Below, piece after piece: positions 24,446 through 34,699 of a stretch of DNA of 64,000 nt. A program made the translations under genes and the position numbers. Under the pieces are notes generated by a model that searched no databases, had not been told where the DNA came from, and worked only from the letters and a program-made list of their open reading frames with translations. How positions within the stretch are numbered: position 1 is the stretch's first letter; every line of letters begins with the position of its first letter. Source of the stretch: Diaporthe sp. PMI_573. Lineage: Eukaryota; Ascomycota; Sordariomycetes; Diaporthales; Diaporthaceae. Location: positions 310,001-374,000 of the forward strand of contig JAJTUP010000029.1 in NCBI GenBank assembly GCA_021399435.1, written 5' to 3'.

Positions 24446-25885
24446 ATGGCACATCGCAACATCATGTCCAGTCCAAACAAGATGCTGAACCCGTCCCGCG
24501 GATTTTTGTTCATGCTGATTGTGTTGCTGCTTCTCTGGGGTTTCCATCTTGGCGCCTACCTGGATCCCTCGAGCTCAGGCGCATCCAAGTCATATTTCGA
24601 TTTCAAGTCCACGACCGCCAAGTCACCTCTGTCACCACATGTCCACACCTACTTCGAGCAGGTATTCTCCGTGGAGAGACCATCGGACTATGCGTTCTCC
24701 GCGCTCAAGGCCGCCTGCGAGCGGACGACATGGCAGGAACACAACAAGAATACGTTTCTCAGATGCGACGGCATCAACGCGGGCATGACCTCAATCATGT
24801 CACAAGTCAAAGTCTGCTTCAAGATGGCAATCGATGCCGGCGTGCACATGCTCCTGCCCGATATGCCACTCCGAGACAGCAACGATTTGCTCGAGTTCAA
24901 CCTCATGAACGAGTCGGCATATATGCCTTTCGACCAGTGGTTTGATCAGGACCACTTGCTGGCCTCGATGTCCAGGGTCTGTCCCCAGATGAGGATACGG
25001 CAGACGAGTGAAGTAGGCACACCAGCAATGCCGGTTCTCAATGATTGGAGGATGGACATCGGATCAGCTCCAGGCTTCCAGATGCTTTCTGGGTACTTCT
25101 GGGTTGGGCGGCCTTTCAAGTCCTGGTTCGACGGTGAGCTAGCTGCGATGCGGTTCTTCAGCAGCGTGAGCCACAAGGACGAAACCGCCGAGGATGAGAA
25201 CACCAGCGAGCTGTCCCGATCGACGGCGGCCGAGGACGGCGCAACAATCCTCCAACTAGCATCGCAGTTCCTCCTCTTTCGCCTGACGGACGACCCGACC
25301 GGCCGGGAAGTAGCCCTGTGGAACGACCTCTCACACCTGGTCCGCTTCACCGAGATCCCGCGCAGGCTCACGAATAGGATCCTCTCGCATATCGACCGGC
25401 CCTATTTTGGCGTGCACTTTCGCACCGAGCGTGACAACATCTGGTCCTCGTTCGAGAACCAGCTGAAAGTCGACCTCGACGCGCTCGACCAGGCCTGGGC
25501 TCAGTACGGCTCGCCGTCGCACCAGAAGCCACTGGTATACCTGGCGTGTGGGGACGAGGGCCAGATTGAGAAGTTCTCGGAGGCTGCGGCGCAGCGTGGT
25601 TGGACTGTGACGTCCAAGTACGACATCGCCAAGGACTATCCTGTTACGTTGAAGATGATTAAGGACATGCCTTTTGATTTTCAAGGCGCCGTGGATATGG
25701 GGATCATGCTGGAGAGCCACTTCTTCCTGGGCATAACAGGGAGTGCCTTTTCGACTTCTGTGGCGAATATGAGAGACTCAACGGGCAGGTACAGGGGCAG
25801 CAGCTTGCTTTACCCTGACGATGGAAATGCTCGCACGCACTTGTTTAATGATGGAGACGCTTCTGGATACCCCTGCTGTTTGTAA
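24446..25885 (+). CDS. Type II membrane protein resembling GDP-fucose O-fucosyltransferases
   Basis: This is a single-exon gene of 479 codons. A short basic N terminus precedes one hydrophobic anchor (FLFMLIVLLLLWGFHLGAYL, residues ~20-40), which predicts a Golgi or ER type II topology. The lumenal part contains GVHFRTERD with His324, resembling the H-x-R-x-E signature of GT-B O-fucosyltransferase folds. Near the C terminus is ITGSAFSTSVANMRD, like the conserved small-residue loop of that family. Paired Cys residues (RCDG, CPQM, YPCCL) fit a lumenal domain. The acceptor is unknown and the family assignment rests on short motifs. ATG 24446 was chosen; ATG 24464 is a possible start. It carries no cluster palindrome upstream, so it appears to lie just outside the metabolite cluster. 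Confidence 0.68.
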   Translation: MAHRNIMSSPNKMLNPSRGFLFMLIVLLLLWGFHLGAYLDPSSSGASKSYFDFKSTTAKSPLSPHVHTYFEQVFSVERPSDYAFSALKAACERTTWQEHNKNTFLRCDGINAGMTSIMSQVKVCFKMAIDAGVHMLLPDMPLRDSNDLLEFNLMNESAYMPFDQWFDQDHLLASMSRVCPQMRIRQTSEVGTPAMPVLNDWRMDIGSAPGFQMLSGYFWVGRPFKSWFDGELAAMRFFSSVSHKDETAEDENTSELSRSTAAEDGATILQLASQFLLFRLTDDPTGREVALWNDLSHLVRFTEIPRRLTNRILSHIDRPYFGVHFRTERDNIWSSFENQLKVDLDALDQAWAQYGSPSHQKPLVYLACGDEGQIEKFSEAAAQRGWTVTSKYDIAKDYPVTLKMIKDMPFDFQGAVDMGIMLESHFFLGITGSAFSTSVANMRDSTGRYRGSSLLYPDDGNARTHLFNDGDASGYPCCL

Positions 25886-26123
25886 TTAATAACTGCTGAT
25901 CTCTTTGATATACTCGAATGTTCCAAGATTTCGCAAGCCAAGCTGCCAGGCAGGGAGTTCTGCACGAACTAGGTGTTTCATTAGTTCCCTGGATACCTCA
26001 TTGAAGTTAATTCGTGACTGATGTATGTCTCAGCCTTGATTCACTCTCGATCGGGACGATCATATTAATGTCGTGATGGTAGTAATGTTCGTACCGAGAT
26101 CAGCAAGCCGTGCGCACTAAGAC

Positions 26124-26133
26124 GTGGGGCCAC
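26124..26133. promoter_or_regulatory. Cluster palindrome copy (GG centre)
   Basis: GTGGGGCCAC matches the GTGGNNCCAC consensus seen upstream of the cluster genes. It lies 33 bp from the next copy, in front of the aminotransferase-like gene. Confidence 0.5.
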
Positions 26134-26165
26134 TGTACTCAGCCCTGGAGTGCCCAAGTATCCAG

Positions 26166-26175
26166 GTGGTGCCAC
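26166..26175. promoter_or_regulatory. Cluster palindrome copy (TG centre)
   Basis: GTGGTGCCAC, about 280 bp upstream of the aminotransferase-like ATG. It is the most common form of the motif in the window. Confidence 0.65.
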
Positions 26176-26443
26176 TCACAGTACGTCTTACGAGCAGAAT
26201 CGCGAAATAGAAGAGAGCCATTCAGAAGCACATAACGTTTTCAAAAAAAAAATCAAATTCAACGCAGAATACGACCAGTTGACATCAAAACATCAAGGAA
26301 AGTAATGGTGCCGCTCTCAATATGCATCAAGTTGCCAACGTTCTGAATTCCACAGGTACGTAATCAGGTTCAATCTTCCCAACGGAGAAAATGTTGAAAC
26401 TAACAGGAATGTGGCTTCTAAAGACTGGGACTGTCTCTCGCCC

Positions 26444-27978
26444 ATGAAATCACATCGTAAGTGCGTTTGACCCCTGCTGCAGCTCTTCTCTTCCTAACAA
26501 CTTGGCCCTTGCTCTCAGTTACTACGTATTTAGAATGCGAATATGACGTTGCTTCTCGCACATGGAAATCTGTCCAAGGTCACCGGAGCTCGTCCTCGCA
26601 GTCGGAACGTGAGTCCCCGAACTCGAAGCATGGTAAAAACCCCGAAAGATCACTTTAAGTGTTGAGTAGTACTTAGACTAATTCATATTGGCGAGGAATA
26701 GCTCCACAACGTCAATGCCACGAAACCGTGCGAGGTGCGTTTACAAGTGAATTCCGTCATCAATGTAGAATATCCAATGGTCTGAGACATTCGCAGCTAC
26801 CCTCACGCCGCAGAATACCATAATTCTGTTCAGACCATATGAGCACGCTGCTCATTTCGCATGTTGCTGCGAGGCTGATTCGCTCCCAATTGTGCCGGAA
26901 AATGTATTCGTTGCTTCTCTCAAGGCTGCTGTTTATGCGAACGGTTTCTATGTCGCTCCTCATCACTCAGCCTTACAGTTAGGTAAGTGCCCAATATGCT
27001 ATATCACTCGAATCCTTTAAAATGCTTCAATTGTTCTCCGTCATATATCAGGAAGATGGGGCGGTCAAAAATAGTGTTATAATCAGCAGGCAATTTCTTG
27101 AATGATCATACTGATACTTAATAACACAGATATTCGGATAATGGCTTTCACGTCAGAAGAGGCTGAAGCACATGGAAGATGGGATGAGATCCCCGCGGCC
27201 AAGTTCCGGGTATTTGTAAACTCAGCACCGGCGCGGCACAGAATCAAGCCTTTGGATGTGTTCGCCTCGGATGAGTTTGGACACTTTTCAGAAGCCTTAC
27301 AGGGATCCGCGCTCGATGCTGACTGTATGGAACCTGTCGGGGAAGCTGCCTCGATATCGATATTGCATTTCAGTGGCAGATCCGATCAAAGAGCTGGAGA
27401 CCCAGCCACGTCATCTTTCTTCGGCTTGATTGCTGAAGATGATGGGGAGACCACTATGGTGATACCAGAGACACCCTACACTCTGGACGGTGTCACAAGT
27501 GCCAGCTGTGAGATACTGGCTCGGTCTCTGGGTTGGCACATTGAAAGGCGAGCAGTAAGTTGCGCAATCCTGCATCATGGTGAGCGACGTCTGGCTCACA
27601 CGATTACATTAGGTTGGACATTGCGAGCTTGCCAGTTTCTCTGAGGTCATCTCTACCGCGACGGGACTGATACCCGTCCGATCTATCGCTCTCAAGTCGA
27701 AAGCGAGGGTTTACCTCTACATGAAACCCAACCAGAAAGTCGGAGAAGGTTATAAGCTTCTATCGAGACTTTTAGATGACGTTGTCCTCGGGAGGGCGAC
27801 CCGTGACTTCGGTTGGAATGTTCACTCAGTCTATGATACTAGGTTCGACGTCATGCCACAAGAGAAGCGAATGCATAAGACGGGGGAAAAGACAACGGCA
27901 TTTAGATGCGGAAGTGGTGGAAGCCGCCCAGAGGACTTTTATTTCGCACTTCTTCCAGCCAGGCGATATTGCAATTAA
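26444..27978 (+). CDS. Branched-chain-aminotransferase-like protein lacking the catalytic lysine
   Basis: Model: exons 26444-26456, 26519-26608, 26696-26746, 26797-26982, 27130-27554 and 27613-27978 (376 aa), all in frame. Fold-type IV PLP aminotransferase features are clear: YDVASRTW, IILFRPYEHAAHF, VPENVFVASLKAAVYANGF, FRVFV, TSSFFGLIAEDDG, SCEILARSLGWHIERRAV, SFSEVISTATGLIPVRSI and a C-terminal DDVVLGRATRDFGWNV. The segment that should hold the Schiff-base lysine (GSAK-x-GGNYAP in relatives) reads LQGSALDADCMEPVG with no lysine, so normal transamination is not expected. The frame is nevertheless open across six exons. It may be an eroding gene or a protein with a new role. ToxF of the HC-toxin locus is a family parallel. 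The start is uncertain: coding-like sequence (DWDCLSP) extends above the chosen ATG. Confidence 0.68.
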
Positions 27979-28588
27979 GTTCTTGCAGTACTTTTAGCTT
28001 CTTTCCCGGACAGTGTATTATAGTGTATGATAGTGTACTACAGTATACCCATTTTACTACAGTATGTGTTAGTCGTGAGGTCCAAATGATCTAGGAGTTC
28101 TCCAAATCGTATGGAAGAACAAAGACTTCATCCCATAATGGTCCGGAAGATAAGCTCACGCAGTTTCTTACGGCCAAATCATGATGTGCCAAAGTGTCGG
28201 GTAAATCGCAAGAAATTTCCGATGCTTTTTTTTTCCTGTGATTTCCCCGTCAATTTCATACGTAATGCATGGTGTGGACAGATTCATGTCTGGGACCCGG
28301 GTCTCGGTACCACAAGTTCGGTTCACCAAGCCTATCTCTGCCTGGGCTAAAATTCAATTCAAATTTCGTTTGACTTCAGAATGATGGAAAGTAACACGAT
28401 TCACTTGGCTTCATTGCTAGACTTGTGACGTGTCATCGCTGCTTGAGTGGCGGTGCTCGCTAGACACCCAAGACTGCACTTTTGTGGAAACGATTCTAGG
28501 AATTTCTGTTACAGAGTGATGCACAATGAACTCGATGGCGTTTCCCGTTGTTACTTCAAGAGTGTTGCTCTGAGAGTGGGGCTAACTG

Positions 28589-28598
28589 GTGGCACCAC
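28589..28598. promoter_or_regulatory. Cluster palindrome copy (CA centre)
   Basis: GTGGCACCAC is the reverse complement of the common GTGGTGCCAC form. It is one of a pair whose start points are 25 bp apart, with no evident target gene. Confidence 0.6.
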
Positions 28599-28613
28599 CG
28601 ACAACACGAAGGG

Positions 28614-28623
28614 GTGGTGCCAC
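28614..28623. promoter_or_regulatory. Cluster palindrome copy (TG centre)
   Basis: GTGGTGCCAC, opposite in orientation to the copy 25 bp to its left. Together they look like a functional pair, as at 58.4 kb. Confidence 0.6.
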
Positions 28624-29646
28624 CGGTTGACACGAGTACATTGGGGAGTACCACAGTACACTATCGGCCCTCGAGATCTGAGAACGCTGTAGAAACACGT
28701 GCATCGGAACAAACCATACCTGAGCAGTGCATTGTACCCACTCTAGATCATACAGTATTCAAGTGCAAGGCTTTGGATGAACCGGCGTGACAAAGCACTT
28801 GCCTTTCATTGGGCCCTTGAATAGCTGGACAATTGAACAGAAGCTCACGCCCGCGAGCCCGCGGCAACCCGCAGCCAACCCACAGTCTGCCGAGTATGCC
28901 GTTGTACTGTGGATAGGTCCGAATACGATTCATTCTGCAATTCAATCTATGCATATCAAAATCGCCCTCTAAATATTTTGCCATACCAACACGACCAGGA
29001 CCTGCATATTATCCCCGGAATAAGCTTTGACTACTGCACGTGGGTGGTGTGTAATGGGATGTTGAAGATCAATGCAGGGCATCGGACTCGGATTCGCTAT
29101 TTCCGATGTCTGTGCAAACAAATGGCAGAGCACATCGGAGACAGATCCTTGCGTCAGGTACCGGGCTGATCTGGTGGAGCGGACAACCTCCTCATTCGTC
29201 ACACCCGGCGCGCGGGTAGGGGGCAGTGATCGCCAGACTCCAGATCACACGCGGTAGAATTGGGCCGGTGAATCTTGAGGGTGGTATTGATAGTCGCTAA
29301 AACCTGTTTTCACTTGCAGGGGGGTTCATGTGTTCGTATGTCGAAACGCGTTCTAGACAAAGTATTACAAACTGAAACAAAAAGCGAAATGGGCCAGACG
29401 AGATCATGCATTTTCACCAATGTCTTCCTGGACTTCGCTTGCGCAAAGGAGAGAGAAGTCGGGACAAATGTGGTTTGTTGATGTTCAAGAGATCTGCTTT
29501 GGATAGTCGCATAGTCTATCGCAGTATTGGTCTTTGCCTCATCGTTTTGGATAATGATGCGGTAGAAATATACACACATGGTTCAAAAAAAAAAAAGGAA
29601 ATACCAAGAATCTGTGAACGCAACAGTAAAATTGTATGCTCAGTCA

Positions 29647-30585
29647 CTATTGTTTGCTATCATCTAGCATCCTCTTTACTTCCCCTATAATCTGATCCAT
29701 GTTGCGAAAGAAGAAGCTTATGTGCGCTTCTTCGGGCTCAATCACTAATTTGACATCATTCATGGTAGCTAGAGCCTCCTGGGCCATTCTTGCGGGAACG
29801 TGGACGTCCTTAGCCCCATGATATACCGTCAGCTCACCCTTCCTGACTGGGAGCTCAGACAATTCAAAGTCCCAAGGGCTGCCAAAGAGTTTTGCCTCGC
29901 AAGTCGAGCCCTCGGGTCCATCTACAAAGGCCTCCCGTATGCTTGCGGCAAGGAGGTCAAGGACCTTGCCGCCGTCAGCCTCCGCCGTTTCCAGGTCCTC
30001 CTTGGGGAGGTTCTTGAAGCCCTGGGCCAGCGTTTCCCGAAAACGGCCGGGCTGCTTGGTGTCCCTGGCGATCTTGCCCGTGGTCGCGTCGAACATCCAT
30101 GAAACCAACGAGGGCACCCACGGAGCCAGGTTGAAGATAACCCTGTTCGAGAGCATCATGCCGCCCAGGCCGAGGCTCGAGGGGTACATCCCCGAGATGA
30201 CCACGGCGCCAGCGAGGCGGGAGGCCGGGATGGAACGCACGCAGCCCAGCACGTATGGACCTCCCCCGGAAATTCCCATCACGGCGAAACGCTGGACGTC
30301 TAGATGGTCGGCCAGGGCGAGCACATCTTGTGAGAAGGAGAGGATGCTCCGCCCTGGGTCGTTGGTCGACCCACCGTACCCGGGCCGACTGGGTGCGATG
30401 ATTCGTAAACCGTGTCTTGTGGCTGCTTCGTGAGTGGCCGACCCCTCGTGGTGCGACGCGGGGAAACTGTGGAAGTAGAAGGCGGTGGGTGGCTGGTCAG
30501 CGCCAGTGCCAGTCTCTGCGGTCCCGAAGATGCTGTAGCAGAGCGTTCGCCCGTCCGGCAGGGCCAAGGATCTTGTTTCTGACAT
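29647..30585 (-). CDS. Alpha/beta hydrolase (cytosolic, cluster-associated)
   Basis: This is a single-exon gene of 312 codons. Near the N terminus is an oxyanion region (YFHSFPASHHEG), then PSRPGYGGS, the nucleophile elbow GISGGGPY with Ser106, an acid in YHGAKDVHVP and the histidine in EPEEAHIS, so the triad is complete. There is no signal peptide or anchor. The family covers esterases and epoxide- or ester-cleaving enzymes; the substrate here cannot be read from sequence. A GTGGCTCCAC palindrome lies 268 bp upstream, which ties it to the cluster. The NRPS lacks a thioesterase domain, so a role in chain release, editing or acyl hydrolysis is possible, but this is inference. Confidence 0.82.
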   Translation of the reverse strand: MSETRSLALPDGRTLCYSIFGTAETGTGADQPPTAFYFHSFPASHHEGSATHEAATRHGLRIIAPSRPGYGGSTNDPGRSILSFSQDVLALADHLDVQRFAVMGISGGGPYVLGCVRSIPASRLAGAVVISGMYPSSLGLGGMMLSNRVIFNLAPWVPSLVSWMFDATTGKIARDTKQPGRFRETLAQGFKNLPKEDLETAEADGGKVLDLLAASIREAFVDGPEGSTCEAKLFGSPWDFELSELPVRKGELTVYHGAKDVHVPARMAQEALATMNDVKLVIEPEEAHISFFFRNMDQIIGEVKRMLDDSKQ

Positions 30586-31339
30586 GGTCGTCGCGGCACC
30601 TTTACGGGGCTATTGGTATCGGTTTGTCAAGAAATGGAAAGGATAGTATGAGACTTGACCGCGGGGAAGACATGTAAAAGCTGAACTATCAGGCTCGCCT
30701 GCCGCGGAACGGGAAGTATTGACCGCTGCCTTGGCCTGCTTGACTCGGGGGATACAAAAGATGCGAATCCGAACAAGATCGAGGTGGCACAACGGGTTCC
30801 CCGCAACAACTGTCCGCGCTCCGCGGTGCGAGTAAGGTAAGGGGGAGGCTCTGTGGCTCCACCCCTGCGGGAAAAGCGCCGAACTTGATTCGGGTATACC
30901 CGCTTATACGACGGTGCTATAGCTCGGACGACTTGGCTGCAGCGGGGGCCGGAACTCGGGTGTCGGCGACAGGACGAGAATAGCCGTGCCGAAGCGCTGG
31001 GCCAACATGGCTGACATGCTTCCCTTGCTTCTCTTTTGGTGATTGACACCTCCTAACTTGTTTGGATGACCTTGTGAAGATTTTCAGTGGTTTATTCCTG
31101 TGCAACATGGGACTAGAAGGCTCTTTTCAATTTTGTTATCAGTTGATGTCTTTCGGAGGCCATCAGCTTTTTGTGCACGTTGCACCTGTAAAGTTAGAAT
31201 CATATGATTTACTCTGTGTCTTCGAACGTTTCAAACGTTGACCAGCCATTTATTCGTAGTTAAAATTCCATAGTATGTTCAAATATAGGTAATCACCGAC
31301 ACGAATGTTACTTCCAGCCCCTTGGCCTGCCCTGACAAG
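30586..31339. other. Intergenic region, promoter of the alpha/beta hydrolase
   Basis: This lies between the start of the hydrolase gene (minus) and the 3' end of the MFS gene (minus). It holds one GTGGCTCCAC copy at 30853-30862. No other gene is supported; the right half is AT-rich 3' flank of the MFS gene. Confidence 0.55.
30853..30862. promoter_or_regulatory. Cluster palindrome variant (CT centre)
   Basis: GTGGCTCCAC fits GTGGNNCCAC but has CT in the centre instead of T-N. It is 268 bp upstream of the minus-strand hydrolase gene. Confidence 0.45.
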
Positions 31340-33534
31340 TTACACTGCCATCATCGGATGGTTGTCATTCCCCTTTTTATCGCCATCTTTTCCTTGCTTG
31401 ACACTCTTCCACTCCACAAAGAGCGTGGCGACCAAGGCTCCACAAGCAAGCCCAAGGCTGACCTTGAAGCTATCCTGGAGGCCACGGTTGTATGCAGCCA
31501 GAACTGCTTGGTAGGCACTACTTTGTCCGACGGCTTTAAGTGCTTGCTCGATTCCTGTTGCCCCTGCGGAGAATACAACAGCAGGGTTTACCGTAGGGGC
31601 AAGTTGCTTCAGGGCCGTCGAGAGACTGTTCTGGAAGACAGACTGCCCAACTGAGATGAAGATAGAACCGCCCAAGTTCTGAAAAAAGATGATGGCCGCC
31701 GAGCCCACGGGGATATCTTCCTGTGCGAGCACAGTCTGGACCGCCGCCTGCGGGACCTGAAACCCGGCACCAAGGCCCACTCCAGCTAGGATCTGGTACC
31801 CGATCCATCTAGGAGTTGAGATATCCGCAGAATAAGTGGTGATGAGGCCCGCCCCCACAGCCAAGATAGCGGTGCTGCCAATGAGGAAGGGGTTATAATA
31901 CCCCAGCCAGGTAATGAATCCACCGACCGCGACAGACGACAAAACGAGCCCCAGCAACATGGGTAGAAGCTCAATGCCTGACTGGATGGCAGAAGAGCCC
32001 CGAATGCTCTGAAAGAAGATGGGCAGGTAGTACATGAAGATGTTCGAAGAGCCACCGAAGAGGATGACAAACGTGCAGCAAGAGGCAACAGTCCTCTGGC
32101 TGATTATTCGAGGTGGTATGGTCGCTTTCTCACCGAGCCATATCTGCGTCACCACGAATACGATGGCGAGGACACCGAATCCGACTAGGAGGCCAATGAT
32201 GGGTCCGGAGTTCCAGGCATACTCATTGCCGCCCCACTGGAGGACCAAAAGCAGGCAAGTTACTGCGGCTGTCAAGATCAGGGCGCCGATAATGTCTAGC
32301 TCTTTGATCCGTTCTAGGACAGGCTTATCGGTCTCTGACTTGGGTCGAGGAGGTGGGTGGAGCACCAGCAGCACGACGACAGCCGAGATACCTCCTATGG
32401 GGAGGCTGAGGAGAAAGACTGGGTCAGTCCGGGGTTGCCAAGGCGGTAAAGGGACGAGCGACATACTTGATGTAGAAACACCATCTCCACGTTACATGGT
32501 CCGTGAAGGCGCCTCCCAAGAGCGGCCCCACGACAAAGGCTATTGCCCAGACAGCCCCAAACAGGCTGAAAGCGATCGGACGTTTATCCAAGGGGACTGT
32601 GTCCTCCACCCGGTTAGCGTTCTGGGCCAGGCCAAGATCATCCGCAAGTCATGGCCGCGCACTCACCTATGAAGGATAAAATGACGGTACACCCGGCGAA
32701 AATGCCGGCCACGCCAAGTCCCGCCACGGCTCTAAAAGTTCCCCGTTTCAGCGGACTTACGAGCGGCATGGAAAAGTGGGACAAAGTGGCCAGATGGGAC
32801 TTACCGGCCTCCTACTAGGACGGCACTCGTGGGAGCAACTGCGCAGATCAAGGAACCCAACTCGAAGAGGAAGATGGCGGCCAGGAAGCCCCATTTTGCC
32901 TATGCGGGTTCATCCGAGTCAGTCAGATCCGGCACGGAGCCGCTCTGCTGCCGCGGCGCAGCAGCGTGGAGCATTCAAGGTATTTGACCCACATCAAAGC
33001 TTTTGTAGATTCGCCCGTACGATGGCTGCAGCGCTAGGATTATGCCAGGAACGTCAGAGGGGCTGTAGAGACGGTTTGCTGTGGAAACACGGGTGGAGTA
33101 ATAGTCTCACCAGTACTCGTTAGGAAGTAGGCACTGCCATACCAACCCACATCCTGCAAGTAAATGACCAGTCAGAAACCGCTTAGAAAGAGTGGCCGGG
33201 TGAGAAGCGAGGGGCGGAGAATTTGTGTATCACTCACCTGAATCGTCTTGAACTCGACTGTAATCTTTGGGATGGCTGTGCCAATGATGGTCTGGTCGAG
33301 GGCCACGAGGAAGAGACCCATGAAAAGACCGGACAAGATGAGCATGGTCTTCCAAAGTGGGGGATACTGTGTGGCTGCCTCGTCGACCTCCAACGATTGG
33401 CCATCTCTATCAGCAGCATCACTGTGCTGGGAACTCTTCTGTCCCATACTATGAGAGCTTTGGGCAGGAAGGACAGAAGACGCGTCGGACTTCGCTTCCA
33501 TGGTCGCCAGGTACACTGTGTTTTTGTCATCCAT
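31340..33534 (-). CDS. MFS drug/toxin efflux transporter, DHA2 (14-span) type
   Basis: Model: seven exons, 33534-33238, 33153-33111, 33033-32993, 32899-32805, 32731-32667, 32596-32467 and 32405-31340 (578 aa), all joins in frame. After a hydrophilic N terminus of ~60 residues comes the first span with the family signature [25 protein letters not shown], the degenerate GRIY loop, [16 protein letters not shown] and [14 protein letters not shown] are all hallmarks of DHA2 pumps that export fungal metabolites. The repeated spans and the C-terminal basic tail are complete. It probably sits in the plasma membrane and exports the cluster product, as ToxA does for HC-toxin (family parallel). A perfect GTGGTACCAC palindrome lies 176 bp upstream. 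The many very short 5' exons (41-95 nt) are typical of this family. Confidence 0.9.
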
Positions 33535-34699
33535 GGTCAGTATGCTGTTAGTGACTAATACTTGGTGAATAATGCGAGGCGCGCAGTCGTTGCAAGGGAC
33601 TCTAATATACGAAGCGTGATAAATAGTTGATACCCGTCTGAAGCGTTTGGGAAATACTCGGCGGAGGGTTATTATGCCGACTTGGCTGTGCATCCTTCTT
33701 CTGGACTGTGTGGTACCACCCGCGCGGCCCAATACAGACAATACAGGACTGGCCCATAGCTCGAGGATAAGCGAGAACCTTAATTCCAAGGCTGAGAGGG
33801 GGTGGAAGTACCCTATGGAGCCCTGGTGCAGTAGGGTTCATTTAAAGAGGGGCGTCGTTCTACATGTCGGCATGTATGGACGACCCTGAAACTAAGTTGA
33901 TAGGGAATGGGGCGCATCTCCGCAAGTTCGTAACGGAAGTCTCCCGACTCCCGAACGATTCTGCCCATTGAGAGAGCATTTGACTCGCAGTTTGCCACAC
34001 CTCCTGCAAGGGCTTGGCTAATGACCCCTCACCTGCATGCATGATCTTAGATAGTGTAGAAACAATATTCAACAGAAGGAGGTCGATGGCCAGGCTCTCG
34101 CAGGGGGGGCGCCAGGGCTGAGACCATGTGGCAAAGTGTTCCTGGACATGCATGGTACAGCACTGGCAAAGTACTGGCAGAGTACCTCGATGTAATCATA
34201 GACCTGTACAACAACCACGCGAAAGAAAACGTCCGAAATGCTCAACCCTCCGAACTGCTCAACGTCCCGGAGTCCTCAACCCCCCGGATTGCTCAAATGT
34301 CCGGAACTGATCAAGGGAGATGAGTGTTTTACAGGCCAGTGAATTGCGGAGAATGAGACATGGCGTTCCAAGAAAATTATTACTCGTCGAAATTCGGCAG
34401 CGACACTACACCAAGACCGCGGATATCATCTAAACGACCCATTAGCATGAGTCGAATTAGGTTCAGAGCCCCAGGGACCCAAGAACCTAGGTGAAGTCTC
34501 CACCATCCCGGGTGTTCGGGTGACACTTGCACACGCTTACGAGGCGTGAAGCGCGCACGCTACACCCATGTGTTGGTTCGCATGAACTTAATATTTAGCA
34601 TTGTGCCCTTTCAAGCTCGGATTCGATAAGCTTCCCAAACCATCAAAGTAACGAAATCCTTCGTCTTGTTGTTGCTTTTGTTCAGATCGAAGGGGCAAG
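33535..34699. other. Divergent promoter region, MFS pump / bHLH regulator
   Basis: This 1.2 kb region separates the MFS gene (minus) from the bHLH gene (plus). One palindrome copy is close to the MFS start; none is close to the regulator start. The stretch 34210-34320 is rich in repeated TCAACNNCCGGA-like words (CTCAACCCTCCGAACTG, CTCAACGTCCCGGAG and so on). No gene is supported. Confidence 0.55.
33710..33719. promoter_or_regulatory. Cluster palindrome copy (TA centre, perfect palindrome)
   Basis: GTGGTACCAC is an exact inverted repeat, 176 bp upstream of the MFS transporter ATG and about 1 kb from the bHLH gene. Confidence 0.65.

Larger units (their letters stand above)
25886..26443. other. 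AT-rich promoter region at left edge of the cluster
   Basis: The base composition becomes visibly AT-richer than the genes to the left (for example an A-rich run near 26243-26255). Two copies of the GTGGNNCCAC palindrome (26124-26133 and 26166-26175) lie 0.3 kb before the aminotransferase-like gene. Possible extra 5' coding sequence of that gene (DWDCLSP just before its ATG) lies at the right end. Confidence 0.6.
27979..29646. other. AT-rich gap with an orphan palindrome pair
   Basis: This is 1.7 kb between the 3' ends of the aminotransferase-like gene (plus) and the hydrolase gene (minus). It is AT-rich with short repeated words (AGTGTA/ACAGTAT near 28010-28070). Two copies of the cluster palindrome sit at 28589-28598 and 28614-28623 although no recognisable gene starts nearby. 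Small open frames here have no family features. A lost or unrecognisable cluster gene is possible. Confidence 0.55.

Noticed and set aside
26702..26734. Alternative small exon (LHNVNATKPCE) for the aminotransferase-like gene
   Set aside because: It does not keep the frame with both neighbours; the 26696-26746 exon does, and gives family-like sequence (APQRQCHETVRGAFT).
30853..30862. Considered leaving out GTGGCTCCAC because its centre differs
   Set aside because: The rejection was not upheld: its position 268 bp before a cluster gene agrees with the other sites, so it is kept at lower confidence.
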